Positions 1 to 9,154 of a stretch of 64,000 nucleotides of DNA are shown one piece after another. Made by a program: the position numbers and the translations under genes. Position 1 is the first letter of the stretch. Every line of letters starts with the position of its first letter. The stretch covers positions 7,724,937 to 7,788,936 of the forward strand of contig JALGQZ010000009.1 in NCBI GenBank assembly GCA_023105745.1, read 5' to 3'. This DNA comes from Austropuccinia psidii. Taxonomy: Eukaryota > Basidiomycota > Pucciniomycetes > Pucciniales > Sphaerophragmiaceae. The notes beneath the pieces are model-generated. The model did no database searches and was not told where the DNA came from. It saw nothing but the letters and a program-made list of their open reading frames with translations.

Positions 1-712
1 GTAAATCAATGGATAAAAGTCCAAAAAGTGTTTTAATTACTCTTTTGGGGTTTATCCATGGAAAATACATAAGAATTGACATGGTTACAGGAGTATAAGT
101 AGCTCGTTACCTCCTTGGCACGTCAAAATAGCAGGTTATTTGCTATTTTCTTAAGATTTACTGTAGTTGTAACATGGTAACAATGTTCTCAAAAGGTTTT
201 AGTTTACCAATTAGGCCAGGATCAGCCATGGATCCAAGATTTGGAGCTGTCCATGCCTCTGAGGCCTCAGAAGTTGGGTACCCTGGCTCTCTTTGATGTC
301 TTTTGTCCCCCTTGCTTATTTTTCACGTCAAAATAGGAATTTAAGCTTCAAGTGAGATATCTACTATGGGTGTACCAAAAGTCCATGTAAAAATACCATG
401 CTATTAACTGCTCAAAACATGCATAACACTATTCTTAGTGTATATGTAACATGGGATTTCTCACATTCCCATTATTTTGGTGTGAAATTAAGAAAAACAA
501 AATTTTTCACAGATCTTTTATGTACTTTTGATGATGTGGTATTGAAGTATTTGGCATATTACCACCTCAAAGAGTTAATTTGAGCTCATTCACTCTATGG
601 AGCTACCTAAGGTGAATTTTTGTGTAGAATGCAAATCTGGCCTTAAATCCATGGAGTTATGTACTCAATAAAAAGTTATTCATCTTTTCTGAAATCAAAA
701 ATGATGAATTTT
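1..712 (-). repeat. 3' LTR of Gypsy element F, first part
   Basis: Reverse-complement copy of the roughly 1.92-kb LTR also seen at 17627-19552, 45654-47574, 54021-55941 and 60148-62068. The window opens inside it. It is cut at 712 by element E and resumes at 11084 after the duplicated target ATTTT, so this is the downstream LTR of the minus-strand element F. It contains a short antisense ORF (398-583) shared with other copies; I regard that as LTR sequence, not a gene. Confidence 0.93.
708..712. repeat. Target site duplication of E, left copy
   Basis: ATTTT immediately before the 5' LTR of E, matched exactly at 11079-11083 after its 3' LTR. A 5-bp duplication is usual for Gypsy integrases. 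Confidence 0.93.
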
Positions 713-1470
713 TGTCACAGCCAAGGAGGCAGGGGCATTACCAATCAGATTCAACAATCATTACTTCATTGATACCCCTCAAAACCCAATCAGCAAGGGG
801 GTTTCATTCAACATTCTCCAAATACAGTTTTCATACAGGCAAGATCCAAATACAGTTTCAAACCTCAATACAGTTTCATACAGGCAAGACCCAAATACAG
901 GATTCACCAAATACAGGCCTGTAATCAATAAAGGCGCAAATACCTGTATTGACTGTATAACCTGTATTGGATTCACCAATACAGGATTCAATCCCACATC
1001 CAACTTCTTCCAGCATACAGACAAGTATCTCAACACTCAAACTCCAAGGCTGGTATTTCTCACATATACCAGCCCCTCTTCACCCACCTGGGGGTTTTTC
1101 CCCCAGTTAATTAAAATAGTTGATTTATTATTTAATATTATTTTATTCTCACTTTTGGAATATTATTTTATTACTTATTAAGTTAGTCTTAGCCTTCCCT
1201 CACCTGTTCAGTAGAGTCCTGGTGGCCATATCCTTATTAATCCCTTTTCTCTTTTCTGAACAGGTTGAAACAGTGGTACAGGATTATTTGTGGTTGGCTC
1301 TTTATTGTTTTCTTTTGTTTGCTCTCTTATTTTATACTTATTATTTTTATGACTAGGAATTATTATCATATCTTATTACTCTTATCCCTTGAGTATTTAT
1401 TTGAGCCCTCCATAAGTAAGTCTGTTCACTGAGTGCCAGGCCCTTTTCATTTAGAAGAGCCCCTGTGACA
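713..1470 (+). repeat. 5' LTR of element E
   Basis: 758 bp, TG...CA. The U3 part (about 820-990) is dense in TACAG/CTGTA motifs on both strands. Three perfect inverted repeats follow: 961-985 (10-bp arms), 1048-1074 (9-bp arms) and 1088-1106 (7-bp arms of CTGGGGG/CCCCCAG around five T). An ATATA at 1064-1068 lies about 40 bp before the predicted transcript start near 1105. The exact partner is at 10321-11078. Confidence 0.96.
1105..1118 (+). promoter_or_regulatory. Predicted transcript 5' end / self-primer segment of E
   Basis: AGTTAATTAAAATA is the exact reverse complement of 1472-1485, which lies just inside the 5' LTR boundary. In Tf1 of fission yeast the first 11 nt of the mRNA anneal to the primer-binding site and prime reverse transcription without a tRNA. 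By analogy the transcript of E should start at or near 1105. The start itself is inferred. Confidence 0.7.
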
Positions 1471-2203
1471 TTATTTTAATTAACTCATAATTGCTTCTTT
1501 CTTTTCATTCATTTTATTCATTTTTCCCATTCTTCTATCATGATCTTTTAATGATTATGAACTTTAATGATTTTATGATTTTCATCAATTTTCATCTCTC
1601 TCATTTCATTCTCATGAAAATTTATTCTTTCTAATTTCTCTATTCTGCTGACCAATTCACTTTATTCTCTATCATCTTCATTTCTCTTTTGTTTGAATTC
1701 AGGTTTATTCAGGTTTTATTGCTTGGAATTAGTTGGGTTAATTGATTCATCATTCAGGGTTATTTGATTTGGGGTATTCAGTGGTTTTGATTGAAATTTC
1801 TCAAGATTATTGATTGATTGTTCAAGACATTGACTTCACCTCAAGATATTGATTGAATTTTGATTGATTTGATTTGATTGACTTGATTTGATTCCTCAAG
1901 AAAGCTGATTTATCCTCAAGATTTGATTTGATTGAATTGATTTTGAAGATATTGATTGAATTCCTCAAGACTTAATTGATTTGATTTTGAATTGACTTGA
2001 TTGATTGAATTGATTTATTGATTGACATTGATTACCCATAAGAATTTGATTTTGTCATTTTCATTCTTCAAGATTTTCAGAGTATTGTCACTTCAAGATT
2101 GTTTTTATTGATTCCTCAAGATCATCAAGATTTTCATTTAATTTGTTTTGGTCAAGCCTTAGTTTATTCAAAGTATCATCAAGCTTTTATTAATTCTTCT
2201 TTC
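1471..2203 (+). other. Untranslated leader of E with TTGATT-rich tract
   Basis: No gene. After the primer-binding site the leader is AT-rich, and about 1780-2060 is a degenerate repeat of TTGATT and TCAAGA words. The gag frame is open upstream to 2099 but the first ATG is at 2204. Confidence 0.8.
1472..1485 (+). promoter_or_regulatory. Primer-binding site of E, self-priming type
   Basis: TATTTTAATTAACT begins 2 nt after the 5' LTR. It has no TGG start expected for a tRNA CCA end but is perfectly complementary over 14 nt to LTR positions 1105-1118. The homologous site in element C (37362-37375) keeps 12 of 14 complementary positions with one compensated change. Confidence 0.72.
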
Positions 2204-3565
2204 ATGATGCCAGTTCAGCATAGCCCACCAGCCAAGAATACAAGATCCCAGAGACATCAAGCTGTTCTCACTCCTACACCAAGGGCTCCTCTTGACCGCA
2301 CACCATCAGTTCATCAACTGAGTGCAAATTTGGACAGAGGACCACCAATGGAAGGAGCAGCACCCTCCAGAAGAGGAGGTGTGAAGTCTAGAAGATCAAG
2401 ATCATTCTCTGGACTATTGGGTGGCTACCCTGGTGTTTCTCAAGGGCCTAGAAGTAGATTGGGGGAAGCTGAAGATGAGGAGGGGGAGGAGTCTGTGGAA
2501 GAGGAAGAATCTGAGGAGACTGAAGTGGCAGCTGCCTTGGCAGGTGCTCCTGAAGCTCCTCAGGCTCCAAATCTAGCCCTTTCTAATCAACCTTCTGTCT
2601 CTCAAGCTGAACCAAATTTCCTCAAGATGATGGAGCAAATGACTCAGTCTATGGGACAACTCACTCAAGCAGTTGCCCCAAGGGACACTTCAAAAGTCCC
2701 TGCATTCAAGACTCCATCAATGAAGGCACCTGATTCTTTTGATGGTACTAAAGCTCATAAATTGAGAGGATTCATTCAATCCTGTCAATTAATCTTTCAT
2801 AATGACCCAGCAAACTTCTTCTCTGACAGGAAGAAGGTGCTTTATTCAACTTCTTTTCTTACTGGTAGAGCTGGCAAATGGATTGAACCTTACCTCTCAA
2901 ATATCTCCAATGAAGACCCTTCTTATCTCCTCAATAACTGGCAGTTATTTGAAACCCAGTTATTCACTCTGTTTGGTGATCCCAATGAAGTCAGAAAAGC
3001 TGAACAAGAGTTGGACAATTTGAGGATGAGGGAAAGTGGTCAAGTTTCCTTGTACATAGCTGACTTCAGAAGTTTAATGTCAAGAATTGGAGACTGGGGG
3101 GAAAGGGCCTATATTCATGTGTATAGAAGAGGCTTGGCATCAAGATTGTTGGACCAATTGGCTTCTCACCCTGGAACTTTTGATAGTCTTCAAGAACTCA
3201 TGGATATAACCTTGGAATTAGATACCAGGTACCATGAGAGGCAGAAGGAAAAGGGCAGTCATCAAGAGAAGAAGCCTCAAATCAGTGGATCCAACTCCTC
3301 CAAGCCTCCTCAAAATTCATCATCACAGAAGCCTTATCACAAGAAGAATAAGAAGGGGAAGAATTTTCAAGTGTCCAAAGACAAGCCTCATGCTGCTCTC
3401 CTCAATAAGGACAACAAATTAATTGGTTCTGAAAAGGAGAGGAGGATTAAAGAAGGCTTGTGCAATTACTGTGGTGGTAAACACCCATTTGAAAAATGTT
3501 TCAAGAGGCCTGAAAATAGGCAAGGGTCATCAAAAGGCTTCCCTAGCAAGCAGGGAAAAGCCTGA
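2204..3565 (+). CDS. gag: Gag polyprotein of element E
   Basis: Structural protein that packages element RNA into virus-like particles. I start at the tandem ATG at 2204/2207 (M-M-P-V-Q-H), because the frame is open further upstream but has no ATG. An N-terminal basic, proline-rich part and an acidic stretch (EEGEESVEEEE) are followed by a Retrotrans_gag-like core (roughly 2740-3160, FHNDPANFF to YRRGLASRLLDQL). A Lys/Ser-rich linker and one zinc knuckle follow: C-N-Y-C...H...C near 3460-3500, spaced CX2CX3HX4C, one residue shorter than the usual CX2CX4HX4C. It ends in TGA at 3563-3565, directly after the slippery sequence. Uninterrupted. Confidence 0.93.
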   Translation: MMPVQHSPPAKNTRSQRHQAVLTPTPRAPLDRTPSVHQLSANLDRGPPMEGAAPSRRGGVKSRRSRSFSGLLGGYPGVSQGPRSRLGEAEDEEGEESVEEEESEETEVAAALAGAPEAPQAPNLALSNQPSVSQAEPNFLKMMEQMTQSMGQLTQAVAPRDTSKVPAFKTPSMKAPDSFDGTKAHKLRGFIQSCQLIFHNDPANFFSDRKKVLYSTSFLTGRAGKWIEPYLSNISNEDPSYLLNNWQLFETQLFTLFGDPNEVRKAEQELDNLRMRESGQVSLYIADFRSLMSRIGDWGERAYIHVYRRGLASRLLDQLASHPGTFDSLQELMDITLELDTRYHERQKEKGSHQEKKPQISGSNSSKPPQNSSSQKPYHKKNKKGKNFQVSKDKPHAALLNKDNKLIGSEKERRIKEGLCNYCGGKHPFEKCFKRPENRQGSSKGFPSKQGKA

Positions 3566-6500
3566 GTGGGAATCATGATGTGTTCAATGGTTCTCACTTA
3601 TTTCCTTCAAGAGCACAATTGTGCACTCTGAATACTAGTGTCAAGAAATCTTTAAAATTTCTTATTTTTTCTTCAATCTCTGATATTTTTTATAGTATTC
3701 TCATTGATTCTGGTGCTACAAACTCCTTTATTGCAAAGAATTTTGTTCTCAAGTACTCATTGACTATGTCAGAGCTCCCTGAAAAGATTCCTCTTTTCAT
3801 TCTGGATTCCAGTGAATCCACTTCCTTGTTCATCACCCATTATACCAAGTGGGTTGTTGATTTACCTTCCTTCCCAAGCTTTGAATGGGATTTCTTCATC
3901 ATAGATTCACCCAAGGGAGAAGACCTAATATTGGGCTATGATTTTCTTTACCATTTTAATCCCATTATTGATTGGAAAAATGGATTGATCACCTATGATT
4001 CTAATCATAAGGATTCTAGTGGTTTTAAACCTTCCATTAGTAATGACTTATCCACTGGTGTCAACAGTGTTGCTCTGGTTGGTGAACTTAAGACACCTTC
4101 CTTTCCTCCTTCTGTCCATAGCCCCTCCATTTTTCCCTCTCAGTCATTACTTCCATTAAGAGATGAAGTCTTCAAAGAGATAAAAGATGTTGGAGAAGAT
4201 GTTGCTATATCTTCACTTCATCTCTTTCAAGGGGATATGGACCTTCCTCCTTTATCTTTTCATGCCTCCCTGGAGGAGCAGTGGGATGAGGAGGAAGAGC
4301 CAGAAGAGATTGAAACCGTGTTGAAGGTAGTCCCTCCTGCTTATCACCATTATTTGGATGTATTCTCCAAGGTGAAAGCAGAGAAACTTCCTCCACACCG
4401 CGCCTGTGATCACCATATTGAATTGGAGGGTCTTCTACCTCCAGTTGGTGTTATCTACTCTCTATCAAAAAATGAGTCAGAAACACTGCGGGCCTACATT
4501 TCAGAGAATGTAGAGAAAGGTTTCATTAGACCAAGCTCCTCCTCAACAGGTGCTCCTGTCCTTTTTGTTAAGAAAAAGGATGTTGGTCTTCGTTTGTGTG
4601 TTGACTACCGCAAACTTAATGCTGTCACTAGGAAGAACAGGTATCCTGTTCCTCCTATGAACCAGCTTCTTACCGTATTTAATGGTGCTACTATCTTCTC
4701 CAAGATAGATTTGCGTGGTGCTTATAATCTCCTGAGAATTAAAGAGGGGGATGAGCACTTAACTGCTTTTAGAACCAAATATGGCAGTTATGAGTATTTG
4801 GTTATGCCTTTTGGCTTGACCAATGCTCCAGCTTCATTCCAAAATCTTGTGAATGATATCTTTGCAGATTTTTTGGATATTTTTGTTGTAGTCTATTTAG
4901 ATGATATTATGGTCTTCTCTAGCTCTTTGGAGGAACATGTTAAACATGTGGCCTCTGTTCTCCAAAGGCTGAGGGACAATAATTTGTTTGCTAAAGCCTC
5001 CAAGTGTGTATTCCATGCCTCAAGTGTGGAATACTTGGGCTATGTTGTTTCAAGTGATGGCCTCAAGATGGATTCTTCAAAGGTTCAACAAATCCTCAAT
5101 TGGCCTCAGCCCAAGAACATCAAGGCCCTCCAATCTTTTCTTGGCTTTGCCAACTTTTATCGTCGTTTCATTAAAAATTATTCCAAAAAAATCTCTGCTC
5201 TCACTTCCCTTCACAAAAAAGATTCTCCCTTCATCTTCAATGAGGAAGCTCTTAGCCAGTTTCAGATACTCAAAGAAGCTTTCACCACTGCTCCTATCCT
5301 CTCTCACTTTAATCCTTCTCTTCCAACTATTGTAGAGACTGATGCCTCTGATTATGCCTTGGGTGCTGTACTGAGTCAGGTGAATGACTCAGGAAAGCAT
5401 CCCATTGCATTTGATAGTCGCAAGCTCTTACCAGCTGAACTCAACTATGAAATTCATGACAAGGAACTCCTTGGCATAGTTTGGGCTCTCAAGCGCTGGA
5501 GAGCCTTTCTCCTTTCCCTTTCTGATTCTTTTGAGGTCTTGACAGACCATTGTTCTCTCCAATATTTTATGTCCTCTAAAGTCCTTACTCGTCGTCAAGC
5601 CCGTTGGGCTGAATTTTTGTCTGAATTTCACTTTGTTATCACTTACCGCCCAGGCAGGCTGGCCACTTTACCAGATGCCTTGTCACATCGGGACGACGTG
5701 TACCCAGAGAGGGGGGTGGATTTCATCAGCAAGAATCCTCAAAACTTTCATCAAGTTCTCAAGCAAAATGAAATTCAAGAGTCAAGATTCTTTTCCATAA
5801 AAGTTGAAATGTTTTCAGATTTAGTTGATCAGATCCAAAGACAAGTATGGCAAGACAAAGACTATAAGGAGATCCTCAAGAAATTAGCAAGAGGAGAATC
5901 AGTCCCAGACTATTCTCTTGAACCTCAAGCAAAATTATTATTGTTCAAAGATAGAGTAGTTATTCCAAGCAATCATGAAGTTCAATTGGACATTCTTCAA
6001 AGGCGTCATGATTCACCATTGGCTGGCCATCCTGGCCAGGAGAAGACCCTCAAGCTCATCAAGAGGGATTTTCATTGGGCTGGCATGAATCAAATCATCA
6101 AGGACTATGTGTCCTCATGTCAGCAATGTTCAAGAAACAAGAACATCCACCATAAGAAGTTTGGATTACTCAAGCCTCTTCAAATTCCATCTGGTCCTTG
6201 GAATTCTTTATCAATGGACTTCATCACTCAATTGCCTCTGTCAAACAACTTTGACTCAATCTTAGTAATTGTAGACAGATTCTCAAAAATGGCAATATTC
6301 ATTCCAACTTATGGAACAATCACTGCTTTGGACTTAGCTCAAATATTCATTAATCATGTCTTTTCCAAACATGATCTTCCAATCAGTATTGTTAGTGATA
6401 GAGGTTCATTATTTGTTTCATCATTCTGGACCCAGTTATGTCAGCAGCTCAAGATATCAAGAGATCTTTCAACTGCATTTCACCCTGAAACAGATGGACA

Positions 6501-7281
6501 GACAGAGAGGGTAAATCAGATTCTAGAACAGTATCTTCGGATGTATGTCAGTTACCATCAAGATGACTGGCACACCTGGCTCCCTCTGGCTGAATTTGCC
6601 TATAATAATGCAGAACATTCATCCACAAAGCAATCACCTTTTTTCACCATTTATGGAAGAAATCCCAGCTTTGACTCAATCCATGTTTCTCAAGATTCAC
6701 CTGCTGGAAAGTTATCAACAAAACTCCAATCAGTACAGCAAGTTGTCAAAGAAGAATTAGAGTCAGCAATAAGGAGATTCAAGAAGTATGCAGATAGAAA
6801 TAGAGCAATTCCACCTGATTTCCAACCTGGGGACAAAGTATGGCTAGCCTCCAAGAACATCAAGACAACAAGACCCACCAAGAAACTCTCAGAAAGATGG
6901 TTGGGACCCTTTGAAGTTCTGAAGAAGATTGGCAGCCATACATATCACCTCAAGTTGCCTCAACAATGGAAATCAGTTCACCCTGTTTTCCATATTTCTT
7001 TGTTAGAACCAGTGAAGCAATCATCTATCCCAAATCGACATCAATTGCCACCACCACCATTAATAGTGGAAGAGCAAGAAGAATGGGAAGTGGCTCAGGT
7101 TCTGGACTCAAAACTCAAGAGAGGCTCATTATGGTATTTAGTTGAGTGGAAAGGATTCAGTGAAGACCCAGAAAGAACAACTTGGGAACCAGCTTCCAAC
7201 CTTACCAACTCTCCAGACCTTGTCAAGGACTTTCACACTTTGTATCCTGACAAGCCTGGCCCAAATGCCTCAAGAGTTTGA
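3547..7281 (+). CDS. pol: Pol polyprotein of E (PR-RT-RNase H-IN-chromodomain)
   Basis: Open from 3547 in the -1 frame relative to gag, with no ATG before the overlap; numbering below takes GTG 3580 as residue 1. Aspartic protease with DSGAT at D43 (nt 3706). Reverse transcriptase with the fingers motif RLCVDYRKLN and catalytic YLDD at residues 439-442 (nt 4894-4905). RNase H with ETDASDYALGA and PDALSHR. Integrase with an HHCC zinc-binding region (HPGQEKT to CQQCSRNK), catalytic D880, D940 and E976, an exact DD35E spacing, and a GPY/F motif (RWLGPFEV). A C-terminal chromodomain (about nt 7080-7250) has YLVEWKGF and TTWEPASNL, the usual aromatic-cage region for methylated histone binding. No disabling change seen. 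Confidence 0.95.
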   Translation, partial: QAGKSLSGNHDVFNGSHLFPSRAQLCTLNTSVKKSLKFLIFSSISDIFYSILIDSGATNSFIAKNFVLKYSLTMSELPEKIPLFILDSSESTSLFITHYTKWVVDLPSFPSFEWDFFIIDSPKGEDLILGYDFLYHFNPIIDWKNGLITYDSNHKDSSGFKPSISNDLSTGVNSVALVGELKTPSFPPSVHSPSIFPSQSLLPLRDEVFKEIKDVGEDVAISSLHLFQGDMDLPPLSFHASLEEQWDEEEEPEEIETVLKVVPPAYHHYLDVFSKVKAEKLPPHRACDHHIELEGLLPPVGVIYSLSKNESETLRAYISENVEKGFIRPSSSSTGAPVLFVKKKDVGLRLCVDYRKLNAVTRKNRYPVPPMNQLLTVFNGATIFSKIDLRGAYNLLRIKEGDEHLTAFRTKYGSYEYLVMPFGLTNAPASFQNLVNDIFADFLDIFVVVYLDDIMVFSSSLEEHVKHVASVLQRLRDNNLFAKASKCVFHASSVEYLGYVVSSDGLKMDSSKVQQILNWPQPKNIKALQSFLGFANFYRRFIKNYSKKISALTSLHKKDSPFIFNEEALSQFQILKEAFTTAPILSHFNPSLPTIVETDASDYALGAVLSQVNDSGKHPIAFDSRKLLPAELNYEIHDKELLGIVWALKRWRAFLLSLSDSFEVLTDHCSLQYFMSSKVLTRRQARWAEFLSEFHFVITYRPGRLATLPDALSHRDDVYPERGVDFISKNPQNFHQVLKQNEIQESRFFSIKVEMFSDLVDQIQRQVWQDKDYKEILKKLARGESVPDYSLEPQAKLLLFKDRVVIPSNHEVQLDILQRRHDSPLAGHPGQEKTLKLIKRDFHWAGMNQIIKDYVSSCQQCSRNKNIHHKKFGLLKPLQIPSGPWNSLSMDFITQLPLSNNFDSILVIVDRFSKMAIFIPTYGTITALDLAQIFINHVFSKHDLPISIVSDRGSLFVSSFWTQLCQQLKISRDLSTAFHPETDGQTERVNQILEQYLRMYVSYHQDDWHTWLPLAEFAYNNAEHSSTKQSPFFTIYGRNPSFDSIHVSQDSPAGKLSTKLQSVQQVVKEELESAIRRFKKYADRNRAIPPDFQPGDKVWLASKNIKTTRPTKKLSERWLGPFEVLKKIGSHTYHLKLPQQWKSVHPVFHISLLEPVKQSSIPNRHQLPPPPLIVEEQEEWEVAQVLDSKLKRGSLWYLVEWKGFSEDPERTTWEPASNLTNSPDLVKDFHTLYPDKPGPNASRV
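3553..3559 (+). promoter_or_regulatory. -1 ribosomal frameshift site GGGAAAA, gag to pol
   Basis: The heptamer sits as G GGA AAA in the gag frame, matching the X XXY YYZ rule. Pol is in the -1 frame, open from 3547, and the gag stop TGA follows one codon later. A stem (3565-3572 with 3591-3598, one G-U pair, 18-nt loop) starts five bases after the heptamer, a typical spacing. The heptamer with its GCCTGAG context is retained in element C at 60124-60130. Frameshifting itself is inferred. Confidence 0.75.
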
Positions 7282-7283
7282 TT

Positions 7284-7694
7284 TTATGGTGCTTGGTGGG
7301 GATTGGAGGTTATGAAAGTAAGTTCCTCTCCTGGCATGCACCTTTAAGGGGGTATTCTACCAAATTTGTTGTAAGCATCACCTTACCCACTTTGTGAGCA
7401 CTTGTCAATTCTTTGGACAGGTTCAGAAGGCCTTGCAACATAATACCCTCAAGATTTGGACCTTTCATCAAGATTTGGCCCAATCTTTTCTTTTATTTTC
7501 TCTTCTTTCTTTAATCATGCCATAAATTATCTTTCAAGACATTCATTATCAAATTCATCTTATGGCATATTTCAATTCTCATTTATGGTGCTTGGTGGGG
7601 AGTGGAAGTTATGAAAGTAAGTTCCATCTCCTGGTATGCATCCCTGAGGGGTCTAATTCTTGTAAAAACATTACCTTGGCCACGCTGTGAGCAT
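7284..7694 (+). repeat. Direct repeat pair downstream of pol in E
   Basis: About 115 bp at 7284-7400 recurs at 7582-7694 with scattered changes. Both start with TTATGGTGCTTGGTGGGGA and share the context before CTGTGAGCA or TTTGTGAGCA. The start is G-rich. The 7401-7581 spacer and 7695-7985 hold no gene; the latter is a T-rich tract. Confidence 0.8.
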
Positions 7695-7985
7695 CAAATG
7701 CTTGATTTCATCTTTCAGAATCTTTTTGCCAAAATCAAACAACTCACCACAAGAAAGACAACCCTCAGGCATTTCATATTTCTTTCTTTACTCTCTTTCT
7801 CTCAATTCTTTTTCATTTCTATTTTTTATTTTTTATTTCATGTTCTTTTACTTGTATGATTTATTTTTCATTTCTTGTTTCAAAAGCAGCAATCATAACT
7901 CCCATATCTTGTTTGGGGAGTGAATTTATTTAATAATCAAGAGCAAACACTAGTAATGGTAAAGACCAGCTACAGATAATCCTCA

Positions 7986-9154
7986 TCAAAATTTCTTCAA
8001 GGCTTCTCTAAACTTAACAACCATGGCATCTTCATAAGCAACTGCCTCCCTGGCCAAAGCAGCAGTGGGCTCCCCTGGAATAGCACTCTTCATGGCCTTA
8101 TCAACAAACACCTCAGTTAAAGCATCAACTTCAGCAAATAGAGAGGTGACCACCTTCTTGTTCACCCTTTTTTGATCAGTGAAGTTGCCAGTAATATTCC
8201 AGCGGCGACGGGTTTCAAAGATTGATTCAGGTTCTGGAGACATTGGGTCTCTAGAAGTGCTGGCCACTGGTGGTTGGATATTGGTAGAGGTGGAAGCAAG
8301 TGTGGAGGGCCTGGTTGGGGATCTAATTGGAAGTTGAGGTGGTTGGGGGGACCTGATGACTTCATTATTGGTGGTACTGGCTTGGACTGGGGATTGTGAG
8401 GTGGATTGGATTCTTCTTTTCTGGATTGGGGTAGTCATTTCAAGCTCTTCTCCATCAATCTCATCACTGCCTTCAGCATCAGTATCAATTTCATCTTGAA
8501 CCACCAAATTTCTCTTCAATTTTCCAAGTCTTCCATCTTTTCTGGTGACCAAAATGGGAACCTCTGGGGCCACTCCAATGGGATTTCCTTGGGGGTGAAT
8601 TGATCCTCCAATGGCTGCCCAGGAACCACTGGTATTATTCCATTGTTGGACACCCCTCATTCTAGATCCAGTCACTGAAGAAGAAGAAAAGAGAACACAG
8701 AAGTCAGTAACCCATCAATTTTATGGCCAATCAACTCACAATTGGAGTGACCAGAGGTGGCATCAGAGGTGGGAGGTTCATCAACAGGAGCTTCCAATCC
8801 AAACCTTCCACCCTTCTTGATGCTGCTCCATAATCTTCTGGCATCTTCAGGAAAGCTATAGTGGGCTTAGGAACAGTTTCTTTTTCCAAGATTGCAAAAT
8901 TGACACCTGGTGGACCTAGCAGTAGCAGATTCCACACAAGGAATCCCTTTCCTTTTACAATTGGTGCAGGGTGGTTCAATAACTCTGACAGATTTAAAAC
9001 CATTATAGGTTTTATTGATGTCCCAAATCTCTGTAGGGGCCATAATCTCTTCAGAAAGCTCCCTCAAGTTATCAAAAACACCAGAACCATAAAGTACAGA
9101 AGGTGGGGAATCAGAGTGATTGGAATCACAAAGGGAAGTCAGCCTTGAACTCAT
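7986..9154 (-). pseudogene. Antisense spliced gene in E with Zn2Cys6-like cluster, one nonsense codon
   Basis: Lies opposite to gag-pol between pol and the 3' LTR. Exon 1 is 9154-8740, intron 8739-8675 (65 bp, GTGAGT...TTCTTCAG, phase 1) and exon 2 8674-7986. Exon 1 carries cysteines 63, 66, 73, 84, 87 and 94, spaced CX2CX6CX10CX2CX6C, which fits the fungal Zn(II)2Cys6 binuclear-cluster pattern of DNA-binding regulators. The residues after the second cysteine are basic (KRK). Exon 2 is acidic, then Ser/Pro/Thr-rich, with a charged C-terminus. An in-frame TAA at 8869-8867, two codons after the last cysteine, would truncate the product at 95 residues; downstream the frame stays coding-like, so I read it as a single recent mutation. 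I recall similar hypothetical proteins from A. psidii. The function is unknown and the DNA-binding role is inferred. Confidence 0.72.

Noticed and set aside
398..583. 61-codon ORF (also at 19140-19325 and, reversed, 60375-60560)
   Set aside because: It is antisense LTR sequence in all three places. It is not open in the LTRs of A, so its presence reflects shared ancestry, not a gene.
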